DNA of 64,000 nucleotides. Origin: Flemingiibacterium sp045578725 (lineage in GTDB: Bacteria > Bacillota > Clostridia > Oscillospirales > CAG-272). Both the position numbers and the translations under genes were made by a program. Positions 46,409-55,653 of the stretch are shown piece by piece. The first letter of the stretch is position 1, and each line of letters opens with the position of its first letter. The notes under the pieces were generated by a model that saw nothing but the letters and a program-made list of their open reading frames with translations, did not search any database and was not told where the DNA came from. The stretch spans positions 1 through 64,000 of the forward strand of contig JAZNKS010000005.1 of the NCBI GenBank assembly GCA_045578725.1, written 5' to 3'.

Positions 46409-47899
46409 TTATTCCTCCGCCTCAAAAATCTCCAGCAGAGCATCCAGCTTTGTCTGCATCGCGCTTTCCCAGCCGCCCCACATGGATGCCAGGGCATCCG
46501 ATTGCGCATGGAGCAGCTCCCGATGGAAGAAGCCGAGATTGTTCAGCATATCCGCATACACCACGCCCACATCGGTGAAGGCGCTCGCGCGGATCCGATC
46601 GATCATCTGTGAGCCGATATCTGCTTCCTCACGCATATATTTGCCTTTGAGCACCGCATCGTAATAGGTCGGCGTTGTCAGGCGATAGCCCTGATAGGCC
46701 AGCTCCTCCAGCACAGCCGAGGCCGCATCGAATTTCGCGCCCACGGTTACGGGAATGGATGCCACCGCGACATCATTGTGAATCAGCGCGCGGTAATCCT
46801 CCATGTCCGTATCGCACTTCGGATAGGGAATGATGCCGTAATCGCTTTCCATGTTGCGCAGATAATCGGAGGTATAGAAATAACCGAACAGGAACAGCGT
46901 TTCATCCGCCGCAAACTTTCCGGCAATCGTGGTGTTGAAGGTTGTCCATGTCGATGGGTTGACTACGCAGGAGGCGGGATTTTCCCAGAAAATATCGCAA
47001 ACCTTCTCCATTGCTTTGGTAGTACGCTCGGTGACCGGATTGATGACCAGCGTTCCGTCGCGTTCTCTTACAATGTACTGACCGCCGCCGTTCATATAAA
47101 GGCTGTCGGTGGGAGCCTGGGTCATCAGCGTATAGCCGAGCTTATCGGTCTCATCGACCTTGTTGTCGCCGCTGACATCCACCCAGACATCCCGCGTCAT
47201 CTCCAGCACCCGATCCAGCGTCCATTCCCCGTCCAGCACGGTCTGATACATCGCCATAGGATCGCCCCAGAAGCTCTCATATACCGCTTTGTTGAAATAG
47301 CAGCAGGTCATCCAGCGCAGATAGGACAGCGTCATATCGCCGGCCGCATAGATGACTTTATCGCCGGACAGATTCAGATTCTCCATATACGCGCCGGACC
47401 ACCAGGGCCGGGAAAAATCAAGATACTTTGATTCCGAGAGATCGCGGTAAGCACCGTCGCCGATCAGCCGCGTGGTTCCGTACTGACGTGCGATCACAAT
47501 GTCAATATCCTCATCGCCTGCCTGCACCGATGTGCGGACACGGGTGAGGAATTCATCGACCTTGAAGTCCCTGTTTTCAAAGGCAAGCGTTACGTTAAGA
47601 TTCTCTTCCGTGGTACGGTTCTGGCGGTAGATGGCATCGTTCAGAACATCGCCGGATGCGGATTCAATATCATAAAGCCACATTTCCGAGGTGCTGACCC
47701 AGCTGAGGATATTCACGGTTTCACTGCCGAAATCGGTACCTTCGGGCGTGGCGCGGAGCGGCTCGGTTTCGACTGTGCCGGCGGTATCCTCCGTATCCGA
47801 CACGGCCGGTCCGTCTGTATCGGCGGGCGGCTCACCCGCACAGGATGGAAACAGGCTCAGAAGCATAAGCCATGCGATGCCGCGAACTGCTTTTTTCAT
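46409..47899 (-). CDS. Orphan solute-binding-like lipoprotein (operon with GH and Gfo)
   Basis: A 496-residue lipoprotein (lipobox FPSC, Cys20). It is the most divergent of the four paralogues: ETVNILSWV, SGDVLNDAIYRQNRTTEE, RPWWSGAYMENLN, VLDGEWTLDRVLEM are recognisable, but the C-terminal GLRNxxSIEML motif is replaced by KYMREEADIGSQMIDRIR. It is the last gene of a minus-strand operon after a glycoside hydrolase-like gene and a Gfo/Idh/MocA gene, each overlapping by 4 bp, so here the lipoprotein is tied directly to sugar-processing enzymes. No permease genes follow. Confidence 0.85.
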   Translation of the reverse strand: MKKAVRGIAWLMLLSLFPSCAGEPPADTDGPAVSDTEDTAGTVETEPLRATPEGTDFGSETVNILSWVSTSEMWLYDIESASGDVLNDAIYRQNRTTEENLNVTLAFENRDFKVDEFLTRVRTSVQAGDEDIDIVIARQYGTTRLIGDGAYRDLSESKYLDFSRPWWSGAYMENLNLSGDKVIYAAGDMTLSYLRWMTCCYFNKAVYESFWGDPMAMYQTVLDGEWTLDRVLEMTRDVWVDVSGDNKVDETDKLGYTLMTQAPTDSLYMNGGGQYIVRERDGTLVINPVTERTTKAMEKVCDIFWENPASCVVNPSTWTTFNTTIAGKFAADETLFLFGYFYTSDYLRNMESDYGIIPYPKCDTDMEDYRALIHNDVAVASIPVTVGAKFDAASAVLEELAYQGYRLTTPTYYDAVLKGKYMREEADIGSQMIDRIRASAFTDVGVVYADMLNNLGFFHRELLHAQSDALASMWGGWESAMQTKLDALLEIFEAEE

Positions 47900-49173
47900 A
47901 CCATTCTCCTCCTGACGCTTTGTACATATTCATCCACATCGACAACGCGGCCGCTCAGACGGGCCTCCTCGGCCGCAAAGGCGATCATGTGATTCTCGAC
48001 CGAGATACCGATCTCGGTGAAGTCGGGGGACTGCTTTCCCAGCGCGATGTAATCGTACAGCGCCCGGATCAGGCCCGTATCCCCGCCGCCGTGACCGCTT
48101 GAAATATTGTTGCCGAAGGAAGCGACATCGATCGGCTGTGTCTTCTTATCGGCGAAGGTGTAAAGGGTCAGATCCTCGCGGGAGGAGCGGACCAGCTCGC
48201 CCTTTGTTCCCATCACGCGGATGAAGCGGCCGCCCTGATTGAAGGCGCACATATTGAAATCGGCCAGCGTGCCGTCCTCGAATTCCAGATTGACAATCTG
48301 ACGGTCCACCACATCGTTGTCGCATTTGTAGACGCACCGTCCCCAGATTGTCGTGCGAAGCGCCTGATCGGTCTGCTCTGCGGTGGCGTTGACCGCGCCG
48401 GCCGCCACGTCCCGGTAAAGCTGATTGGGATTGTCGCGGTAGATTTTCAGGGCGCTGTAGGGGCAGTCGGGCTCCTGCGCACAGCCGTCGATGCAGTATT
48501 CAGGCGCATCGGCCGGCGCATTTTCGGCTTTGAAGTGTGCGAGCGAGCCGAACGAGCTGACCCGCCGGCATTTTTGGCCGACCAGCCATTGGAGCAGGTC
48601 CAGATCGTGACAGCTCTTCTGCAGGAGCATACAGGAGCTTCGCTCCGAATTGCCCCAGTTGCCACGGACAAAGGCGTGCGCCTGATGAATCGCGCCGACG
48701 CATTCGCTGTGCTGGATGGACATCACCTTTCCGATGGCACCGCTGTCGATGACCCGCTTGACGGCGCCGAAGAAATCGTTGTAGCGCAGGACATGGCAGA
48801 CCAGAATCCGCGTGCCGTATTTTTTCGCCTCATCCGCAATCCGCAGACATTCCTCGGGCGTCGGCGCAACCGGCTTTTCCAACAGGATATCGTAGCCCTT
48901 CCGGATGGCGGCCATCACCGGCTCAAAATGAAGCCGGTCCATCGTCGTGATCACGGCGATATCCGCCATCTTCGGCCGCTCCAGCAGAGGTTTCCAGTCC
49001 GAATAGCAGTTTCCCTCCGGGATGCGGTGCTTGTTTTTCATATATTCGCGGCGGCTTTCCAGCCGTTCGGCGACGGCGATCACCTCAAACCGGTCCGGCT
49101 GATCCGCCATGACATTGGTGTAGGCCATGCCGCGCAGACCGGAACCGACCGCAATCACTTTGAGCTTTTTCAT
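47896..49173 (-). CDS. Gfo/Idh/MocA-family oxidoreductase 1
   Basis: A 425-residue NAD(P)-dependent oxidoreductase. Rossmann motif VGSGLRGMAY (about residues 8-17), the family EKP motif in LLEKPVAPT with the catalytic Lys, and a C-terminal alpha/beta domain. It has a cysteine-rich insertion, CIDGCAQEPDCPY with a later RCVYKC, which may bind a metal; I know of this insertion in a subgroup of the family. It oxidises or reduces a sugar or inositol-like hydroxyl. Middle gene of the operon with the glycoside hydrolase-like and lipoprotein genes. Confidence 0.88.
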   Translation of the reverse strand: MKKLKVIAVGSGLRGMAYTNVMADQPDRFEVIAVAERLESRREYMKNKHRIPEGNCYSDWKPLLERPKMADIAVITTMDRLHFEPVMAAIRKGYDILLEKPVAPTPEECLRIADEAKKYGTRILVCHVLRYNDFFGAVKRVIDSGAIGKVMSIQHSECVGAIHQAHAFVRGNWGNSERSSCMLLQKSCHDLDLLQWLVGQKCRRVSSFGSLAHFKAENAPADAPEYCIDGCAQEPDCPYSALKIYRDNPNQLYRDVAAGAVNATAEQTDQALRTTIWGRCVYKCDNDVVDRQIVNLEFEDGTLADFNMCAFNQGGRFIRVMGTKGELVRSSREDLTLYTFADKKTQPIDVASFGNNISSGHGGGDTGLIRALYDYIALGKQSPDFTEIGISVENHMIAFAAEEARLSGRVVDVDEYVQSVRRRMV

Positions 49174-51095
49174 CTTTCTTCCTCCTCAATTTCAAGAATG
49201 GCGTGGATATCCAACCGATCGATCTTCACCGTCAGCCATCCGCTGTCCCAGTTAAATTCCAGCTCCCGGCCGTCCGGCTGAAGCAGGACCCGCGCCGGCC
49301 GTTTCTTCTGCTTCAGCTTCACGCATATCCGATACAGCGGCGTGATTTCATCGTACACCACCATATCCGTGGTGTGCGCATAGCCGGACACATTGACAAG
49401 ATTCGGATACAGCCGTCCGTCCTTCACCTGAAGGGTCAGATCGGCCAGGTGCGTGCCGATAATCCGTGCCGACGGCTCTCCGAGCAGGGACAGGACAAGC
49501 GATGCGATATAATCCCGGACATAACAGCTCCGGACTTTATTGTAAGCCGAGAAAAGATTGGCACCGACGGCAAGAATCCGTCCCGCCCCCAGACGGCTTT
49601 CGGCGGCAAGGACAAAGCGCCCTCCCTGCTCCTCCTTGTCGGAGGCCTCCGTTTTGGGATCCCCGCCAAGAAGCGGCCGCCATGCGCACGAGCTGCAGGC
49701 CACCGCATCCCCGAGCGGGATATAGACATTTCCCTTCCCCGCCTCGCCCGGCCGGATGCCGGTAAGGTCGGCAAAAGCTTCAACGGCGGACGGGCCGACA
49801 AGCAGCAGATTTCCGCCCTTCATTGTATAATCCCGGAAGAGTTCCCGATCCGCATCGGAGCAGCTCCCCCATTCGGGAATCACAATCAGACGGTACCGCT
49901 CCCGGTTTTCGGCCAGCTGATGCCCGGCGGCGATATCGGCCGCAAAGCCTCCCTCCAGAATGCACTTGAGGGCGCCGTCCAGATTCTCCACATCCGCGCG
50001 CTTTGGCGTATAGGGCTGGATCATCGCCGAAAACAGCGCCTGCTTCGAGAGATAAATCGCGATTTCGGCGGCCGAGCGGGAATTCTGACAGTATTTCTGC
50101 CTTGCCCGGCAGAAGCGGATCGCCTCGCCGAAGGGCTTGATGAAGGCACTTTTCAGCGAATAATCCCGGTTCTGCGTATAATAGAATTCAATGCCGCCGC
50201 CCAGCGCCAGCGTAACGGCTGCCTCCTGACAGAGCATGGCTGCCGGCTTTGCGGTATCGTTGAAGCCCCACGCCATGAGATCCCACGGCTTGTTCTGAAG
50301 CGCCAGACAGCGGGCGTGCGAGCGGGCCTCGACCACGCTCTTGAAGCACGGATAATCGCCGGACAGAAAATCCACGCCGATATCGACCGGCTCCGGCGCG
50401 TACATACTGTACATCCAGTTGGAGCAAATCTGAAAATCGGGATACCCGGCGTGCACGGCATCCACATAGCCACGAAGAAAGGCCTTGTATTTGGTGCGGA
50501 AGAAATCGATCCACTCCGCAAAATGCGGGTCGCCCTTTTTCTGCGGGATTTCGGTGATTCCCGTTTCGGCCGTGAATTCGGCGAAGGCCTCCTCGCGGTA
50601 ATCCTGATAGGCGGCCCAGCAGTCGCCGTCCACCCACACGCCGTCAAGGCCCATCGCGGCCAGCTCCTTCAGCTGGGGAATCACCCGCTCTTCCAGATAC
50701 GGGCTGTACAGGCTGACCAGCTTTCCCTCCAGATCCCGGCGGGGGTCCTCATCGGACAGGCGGATGCTTCCGCCGTGGCCGGCGGCGTAATCGTTCTCCC
50801 ACAGCGTGGAATAATGGGCGTACAGCGCCACCTTGTGCCGTTTTGTCACCCGCCGCCAGACGGCAACGGAATCCTCGCCGCGAAAGATCGGCTCCGGGCC
50901 GTATTCCGTATGGAAGCAGGTGATGCCCGGATGTCCCTTGGCACCGCATTGGATGTAATCCGGCTGCAGCTCCTCCAGCATCCGATCCAGCTTTTCCTCC
51001 ATTTCGGCGCCGGCCTGTTCCTGCCCGGGCCGCTGATGCACATCAAAATGGATGCCGACATAGCTCTCGGACCGTCTCAAAATCCGCTCGTTCAT
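49170..51095 (-). CDS. Putative glycoside hydrolase (GHL6/GH151-like TIM barrel)
   Basis: About 641 residues from MNERILRRSES; start 51095 follows aaggaggg. N-terminal TIM-barrel-like region with YVGIHFDVHQRPG, LQPDYIQCGAKGHPGITC, LDGVWVDGDCW and YPDFQICSNWMY, the pattern of GHL6-type hypothetical hydrolases and the related GH151 group, followed by a Rossmann-like region (RLIVIPEWG, GGNLLLVGPSA) as in beta-galactosidase trimerisation domains, and a C-terminal beta region. Asp and Glu acids are plausible (VDGD, YYTQNRD) but the catalytic pair is not assigned. No signal peptide, so it acts on imported substrate. First gene of its operon. Confidence 0.7.
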   Translation of the reverse strand: MNERILRRSESYVGIHFDVHQRPGQEQAGAEMEEKLDRMLEELQPDYIQCGAKGHPGITCFHTEYGPEPIFRGEDSVAVWRRVTKRHKVALYAHYSTLWENDYAAGHGGSIRLSDEDPRRDLEGKLVSLYSPYLEERVIPQLKELAAMGLDGVWVDGDCWAAYQDYREEAFAEFTAETGITEIPQKKGDPHFAEWIDFFRTKYKAFLRGYVDAVHAGYPDFQICSNWMYSMYAPEPVDIGVDFLSGDYPCFKSVVEARSHARCLALQNKPWDLMAWGFNDTAKPAAMLCQEAAVTLALGGGIEFYYTQNRDYSLKSAFIKPFGEAIRFCRARQKYCQNSRSAAEIAIYLSKQALFSAMIQPYTPKRADVENLDGALKCILEGGFAADIAAGHQLAENRERYRLIVIPEWGSCSDADRELFRDYTMKGGNLLLVGPSAVEAFADLTGIRPGEAGKGNVYIPLGDAVACSSCAWRPLLGGDPKTEASDKEEQGGRFVLAAESRLGAGRILAVGANLFSAYNKVRSCYVRDYIASLVLSLLGEPSARIIGTHLADLTLQVKDGRLYPNLVNVSGYAHTTDMVVYDEITPLYRICVKLKQKKRPARVLLQPDGRELEFNWDSGWLTVKIDRLDIHAILEIEEEER

Positions 51096-51235
51096 CGAGA
51101 TCCCTCCTTCTTTTCGGGCCATAGCCCGATTCTGTTTTCATTATACCGGTTCCGGCCGCCGAAATCCATAGATAAAACGCAGGATATCATGGACAAATCG
51201 CATGGATTGAAATTCCGGCAATTTTGGCAGGTGCC

Positions 51236-51264
51236 TTGATTTTTGCGCGCAGATGGTGTATAAT
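51236..51264 (+). promoter_or_regulatory. Promoter of the AraC gene at 51300
   Basis: TTGATT (51236-51241), 17 bp, TATAAT (51259-51264). On the minus strand the hydrolase operon has a good TATAAT (51145-51140) with only a poor -35 (TGGATT) at the right distance, as expected for an activator-dependent promoter. Confidence 0.78.
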
Positions 51265-51299
51265 GATGACAGATACACAAAAATCGACGGAGGCAATAC

Positions 51300-52166
51300 A
51301 TGGAAAATACGCCGAAACGCCATTCGCTCTATCACGGTCCGCTGGACGGGAATGACAACATCGAAAGTCAGGCTCACCCGCTGATTGTCAACTGCGCGGG
51401 AATTGTGGAAAACGCATCCGGCCTTCGCCCATCCCGCCCCTGCGGCCGGGACGATTACTACATTCTGCTGATGGTTCGCGGAGAGCTGCGGGTGGAGCTT
51501 CCGGGCGGGATCCGCTTCCTTCGTCCGGGGGATCTGATCTGCTATCATCCGCGCACGCCCTACCGCTACACATCGGAGGGGATGATCCAGTATTACTGGA
51601 TCCACTTCACCGGAAGCGATGCCCCCGATCTTGTCCGGGAATGCGGACTGACCAACCATAAGATTCTGCACACCGATCATCCGGACCGGCTGATTGCCGG
51701 ATTTGAGCGGATCTTCCGGGATTTCGTCACACAGGATCCTCTGCTTTTGCGGTTCAGCGCCATGCATCTGACACAGCTCTGTCTGGATCTTGCACGGCTG
51801 TCGGGCACGGCCGGACCGCCCGAAGACTGCGATGACCGGATCGACCGGGTGATCGCACGGATCCATCGGTGCTACCATCAGGAGCTGTCCATCGCTTCGC
51901 TGGCCGGGGATGAATTCCTGTCCGAGGGCCGTCTGCGCGAGCTGTTCCATCGCCGCACGGGAATGTCGCCGCACGCCTATCTGACCGCGCTCCGGATCCA
52001 GACGGCCCGCCAGCTGCTGGAAACAACCGATATCACCGCCTCCGAGGCCGGTGCGGCCGTCGGCTACACCGATCCGCTCTATTTTTCGCGGATCTTCAAA
52101 AAAACGGTCGGCATCCCGCCCAGCCGCTACCGCTCTCTGGTGCGAACAAAAACAGACACGGATTGA
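51300..52166 (+). CDS. AraC-family regulator of the hydrolase operon
   Basis: A 288-residue regulator starting MENTPKRHSLY after gaggc. The N-terminal cupin domain includes YYILLMVRGELRVELPGG and GDLICYHPRTPYRY; the C-terminal AraC domain LSIASLAGDEFLSEGRLRELFHRRTG and SEAGAAVGYTDPLYFSRIFKKTVG. It is divergent from the glycoside hydrolase operon (204 bp between start codons), whose promoter lacks a -35 hexamer, so activation is the likely mode. Its last codons form one arm of the terminator at 52150. Confidence 0.9.
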   Translation: MENTPKRHSLYHGPLDGNDNIESQAHPLIVNCAGIVENASGLRPSRPCGRDDYYILLMVRGELRVELPGGIRFLRPGDLICYHPRTPYRYTSEGMIQYYWIHFTGSDAPDLVRECGLTNHKILHTDHPDRLIAGFERIFRDFVTQDPLLLRFSAMHLTQLCLDLARLSGTAGPPEDCDDRIDRVIARIHRCYHQELSIASLAGDEFLSEGRLRELFHRRTGMSPHAYLTALRIQTARQLLETTDITASEAGAAVGYTDPLYFSRIFKKTVGIPPSRYRSLVRTKTDTD

Positions 52167-52182
52167 ACCGTGTCTGTTTTTT
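52150..52182. terminator. Terminator overlapping the AraC stop codon
   Basis: aaacagacacgg/ccgtgtctgttt is a perfect 12-bp stem with a 6-nt loop that contains the TGA of the AraC gene; tttt follows. It also serves the convergent phosphatase gene. Confidence 0.88.
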
Positions 52183-52196
52183 GGTTGGATTCCCGC

Positions 52197-52883
52197 TTAC
52201 ATCGGGATCGAATTGTTGTATTCAAACGGAAGCTCGCCATCGCAGAGGATGTGCGACATATCCGAGTGGCAGAGGACATCGGGGCAGGTATAGCCGGACG
52301 GGTAATTCTTGAACCGAATCGCCATAACGCCGCTGTGAGTGATCGAATGAGTCGCCCAGAAATGCATGGGCGATACGCCGAGCAGATGGGAGAGCCAGGT
52401 AAGACCAAAGCCTTCATGGCAGAAAACGGCGATCCGCTCCTCATTTGCCCGCTCGATGCGGTAGAGATGCCCCTCGCGCACATAGCCGTGGCGGGCCAGG
52501 AATTCATCCGATGCCGCGCGGATTCTGGCAAGGCCGCGGCGGATGGATTCATCCTCGGGATCCTTATCGTAATCCTCCGGCTTCACGGTGCCGGGATCGC
52601 GGCGGAAATACCATTTGGCGCGGCCGGTTTCGGGATTCACGGGGGCAAGATCCTTCCAGGCCAGACTCTCGCTCGTCCATTCCTCGATTGCAACCGGCAG
52701 GCCGAGGGCCTCGGCGGTCGGTGCGGCCGTCTGCTGGGCGCGGATCATGGGCGAAGCGTAGATCCGGTCAAGTCCGTGCACCGAGAAGCGCCTGACAAGC
52801 GCTCTTGCCTGCGCGTGACCCTTTTCGGTGAGCGAATCGGGATTGTAGATGGGATCGCCGTGGCGGATGATGAATAAAAGCAT
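52197..52883 (-). CDS. Histidine phosphatase-family protein (intact copy)
   Basis: A 228-residue phosphoglycerate mutase-like protein. The phosphate-binding RHG is in FIIRHGDP at the N-terminus; SPMIRAQQTA supplies the second Arg, and the second catalytic His is in VFCHEGFG (about residue 175). Start MLLFIIRHG. Substrate unknown; such proteins hydrolyse sugar phosphates or nucleotides. A second, damaged copy lies 15 bp upstream on the same strand, showing tandem duplication. Confidence 0.88.
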   Translation of the reverse strand: MLLFIIRHGDPIYNPDSLTEKGHAQARALVRRFSVHGLDRIYASPMIRAQQTAAPTAEALGLPVAIEEWTSESLAWKDLAPVNPETGRAKWYFRRDPGTVKPEDYDKDPEDESIRRGLARIRAASDEFLARHGYVREGHLYRIERANEERIAVFCHEGFGLTWLSHLLGVSPMHFWATHSITHSGVMAIRFKNYPSGYTCPDVLCHSDMSHILCDGELPFEYNNSIPM

Positions 52884-52898
52884 GAAAGTAACCTCGCT

Positions 52899-53350
52899 TT
52901 ACATGAGAATTTCGTTGTTGTAATCGTAGGGAAGCGTGCCGTCAAGGAGAATATGCGAGATATCGGAATGAACGAGCATGGACGGGCGGGTATAGCCGGA
53001 CGGATAATTTCGGAAATGGATGGCCGTCACGCCGGTCGGTGTGATCTCATGGGTCAGGCCGAACTGGGTAAGCGGAACGCCGAGCAGATGGGAGAGCCAG
53101 GCCGTCCCGAATCCCCCGTGGCAGAAGACAGCGATCCGGTCGTCCATTCTTCAATCTGCACCGGCAGACCGAGAGCTTCGGCGGTCGGTGCGGCGGTCAT
53201 CTGTGCCCGGATCATGGGCGAGGAATAGATAGAGTCAAGTCCGTGCACCGAGAAGCGCTTGACAAGCGCTCTTGCCTGCGCGTGCCCCTTTTCGGTGAGG
53301 GAATCGGGATTGTAGATGGGATCGCCGTGGCGGACGATAAAGAGAAGCAT
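52899..53350 (-). pseudogene. Histidine phosphatase, tandem copy with internal deletion
   Basis: The N-terminal part (FIVRHGDPIYNP, SPMIRAQMTA, VQIEEWT) and the C-terminal part (DRIAVFCHGGFG to the end) are both clearly homologous to the intact gene at 52197-52883, but about 235 bp between them are missing and the two parts are in different frames. The junction corresponds to two GAGCG repeats in the intact gene (minus strand of 52670-52674 and 52435-52439). After the junction the first frame runs about 25 foreign residues before stopping. A consensus promoter is still present at 53382. Confidence 0.88.
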
Positions 53351-53381
53351 AACCGTCATTCTTTCGTGGAATCATACCGAT

Positions 53382-53410
53382 ATTATACCGCAAAAAGGAG
53401 CGGCTGTCAA
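53382..53410 (-). promoter_or_regulatory. Promoter of the tandem phosphatase genes, inside a terminator
   Basis: Minus strand TTGACA (53410-53405), 17 bp, TATAAT (53387-53382), both perfect. The -35 hexamer lies at the loop of the terminator hairpin at 53398-53422. Confidence 0.82.
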
Positions 53411-53428
53411 GTACAGCCGCTCTTTTTT
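53398..53428. terminator. Terminator of the GRE2 operon
   Basis: gagcggctgt/acagccgctc, a perfect 10-bp stem with a caagt loop; T-run on the plus side and, read on the minus strand, cctttttg after the hairpin. It ends the six-gene operon that finishes at 53434. Confidence 0.88.
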
Positions 53429-53433
53429 CTCCC

Positions 53434-55653
53434 CTACATTCCCTCAAGGAACCGATCGACCACCAGCTGACGGAAGGCGGGGGTCAGCGAGGCAAAATAG
53501 GCGGTAAAGCCGGTCACGCGGACCACCAGATCCGGATGGGAGGCGGGATTCTCGTGCGCCTCCAACAGGGTCCTGCGGTTCAGGATGTTGATGTTGATCA
53601 GCGTGCCGCCCTGATCAAAGTGCTCCCGGATCAGCGTGCAGACCGCATCGATGCCTCCCTCCTCTGCCGCCAGCTTCGGATCGAATTCCAGCTGAAGGGG
53701 GGCGGGATTGCCGTATCCCGGCTGAACCGATGCAATGCCGTTTGCCTGCGAAGTGACGGCTCCGTCCCGCCGGAAGCCGGGGTTCGGATTGGCGCCGTGA
53801 GAGATCGGTTCCCCGGCCCTCCGCCCATTGGGTGTAGCCCCGACAGCCGCTCCGTATTCGATGGAGCGTGCCCATGAGAACCAGCCGGGCAAAAGCATCC
53901 GCCCCCTCGGCATTCTCACGCCGCGGACGATCCGGTTGAAGCTTTCGGTCATGCGGATCGCCCAGGAATCGGATACCGTGCCGCCTCCGCAGTAACGGGG
54001 TGCGGATTGCATCATCAGCCGGATCCGCTCATCGGCAAAATTATCGTCCAGCGCCGCGAAGAGCCGCTCCCAGGAAAGCACACCTTCCTTCTCGATCCGG
54101 CATTCGATCGCGCCGAGGGAATCGGCCACAACCGCCAGCCCCGCGCCGTCGCATCCGACGGTGTAAAGCTCGGCGCACCGGGAGGCATCCTCGCCCCGCT
54201 CGATGGCATGATGGAACATCAGATTCATAACCAGCTCCGGTGTGACCTCGGCGATATGGTCAAGATGCAGATTCACACCGGCGGCAACGACCTCGACTGC
54301 GCGCGTCAGATGTTCCTCCCACAGCTCGTACAGCCGGGCAAGGCTCGGTTCGGCTTCTTTTCGCAGATCCTTCAGCGCTTCCTCCAGCACCTTGGCGACA
54401 TTGATTTTGACGGTATCGTTCATCGGAAATTCCCGGCCGGGAACACACATCCAGTTGCATCCGACGGCGATCCGCTCCCTTGCCGTGGCTTTATCCACGC
54501 CGTTTTTCCTATAGCCGTCCAACAGAGCCTGATCGCCGCAGAAGCGGGGCCAGCCGTTCTGATTTTTGAAGAGAAGCTCCACAGCAAAGCGAAGGAAACC
54601 GGGATCGCAGGCCTTGTGCACCCGCACGGTCAGATTGCAGGCAATATTGATCCGATCCGCCGCCTCCAGAATCCGGTAGGAGAGAGGATTTGTCAGATCC
54701 TTCTCATCGGCATCCACGCCGGAGAGCTGGTAATAATGGGGATCGATCAGCAGAAGATTGGCGATTAAGAAGCGGGCGGTTTCCTCATCCAGAATCCCCG
54801 CCGCCATGTCGGCTTCATAATAGGGGCGAAGGATCGTATCCATCTGGAAGCCGGCGCCGTCACGGGTATAAATCCGCGCAAAGCAGTTGAAGAAGGCCAC
54901 CCATTGGCAGGCCTCATGGAAGGTTTTCGGCGGGCCGAGCCGGATGCCCTCGCAGACCGTCTTCATTTTGGCAAGGCTTTCCCGGATTTCGGGCCGCGCC
55001 TCCATTTCAAGAAGCGAGGCGATTCTTTCAATATGCCGGTCGATGAAGCGGATCATCGCCTCCACGCATCTTTTTTCGGCATCGTAGAAGGCATCCTTCC
55101 CCGGATTCACGGCACGGTATTTTTCAATCTTTTCAAGGAAGCCGCCAAATCCCAGCGCAAGGCCGATCCGGTAATCGCAGGCAAAATGCGCATCACTGTC
55201 GATTCCGGTGGTGATGTTGTATTTCTTCTGAAGCGGCTTTAAGTCCTCATAGGGGAAACGCTTCTCGTCCCACCGCTTGCTCCATTGGGCGGACACGCCG
55301 CTGTTTGCGACGAAATCGCGGAGCTTTTTGTTTTTCTTCATCCAATCGGGCATATAGTGGATGTCGCCGCGGTAGTTGACGAGGATATCACGCCAGCGGC
55401 CGCAGAGCATCTCCATCGGATCCACATAGGCCTCATGAGCATCCAGCACGCGGACGAAATTCTCCGCCATACCGTCAAGCCCGTAAAAGCTGCCGTTTTC
55501 GCTGTTGTACCACGGCATCACCTCATAGTCCTCGGGAAGCGGCACCGTGCCGAAATCGTCCAGATCCATCCGGCCGTTCTGAGCCTGCTTTTCAAAGGTG
55601 TGCCGGATTTTGGTTTCCCGCATCGCGCCAAGGCGGTCATCGTACGAAAGCAT
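53434..55653 (-). CDS. Glycyl radical enzyme of unassigned type (GRE2)
   Basis: A 739-residue glycyl radical enzyme. Glycyl motif RVTGFTAYF (Gly about residue 715) near the C-terminus; candidate active-site Cys in AVGCNWMCVPGREFPMND (Cys399, with Cys403 close by). Known dehydratases and decarboxylases have GCVE and pyruvate formate-lyase has two adjacent cysteines, so neither class fits. It overlaps the activase gene by 17 bp and lies at the end of an operon with four Gfo/Idh/MocA oxidoreductases, suggesting radical cleavage or dehydration of an oxidised sugar, inositol or related polyol. Confidence 0.87.
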   Translation of the reverse strand: MLSYDDRLGAMRETKIRHTFEKQAQNGRMDLDDFGTVPLPEDYEVMPWYNSENGSFYGLDGMAENFVRVLDAHEAYVDPMEMLCGRWRDILVNYRGDIHYMPDWMKKNKKLRDFVANSGVSAQWSKRWDEKRFPYEDLKPLQKKYNITTGIDSDAHFACDYRIGLALGFGGFLEKIEKYRAVNPGKDAFYDAEKRCVEAMIRFIDRHIERIASLLEMEARPEIRESLAKMKTVCEGIRLGPPKTFHEACQWVAFFNCFARIYTRDGAGFQMDTILRPYYEADMAAGILDEETARFLIANLLLIDPHYYQLSGVDADEKDLTNPLSYRILEAADRINIACNLTVRVHKACDPGFLRFAVELLFKNQNGWPRFCGDQALLDGYRKNGVDKATARERIAVGCNWMCVPGREFPMNDTVKINVAKVLEEALKDLRKEAEPSLARLYELWEEHLTRAVEVVAAGVNLHLDHIAEVTPELVMNLMFHHAIERGEDASRCAELYTVGCDGAGLAVVADSLGAIECRIEKEGVLSWERLFAALDDNFADERIRLMMQSAPRYCGGGTVSDSWAIRMTESFNRIVRGVRMPRGRMLLPGWFSWARSIEYGAAVGATPNGRRAGEPISHGANPNPGFRRDGAVTSQANGIASVQPGYGNPAPLQLEFDPKLAAEEGGIDAVCTLIREHFDQGGTLININILNRRTLLEAHENPASHPDLVVRVTGFTAYFASLTPAFRQLVVDRFLEGM

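Noticed and set aside
49203..51239. A 678-codon plus-strand frame opposite the glycoside hydrolase-like gene
   Set aside because: Antisense shadow without recognisable domains or start site.
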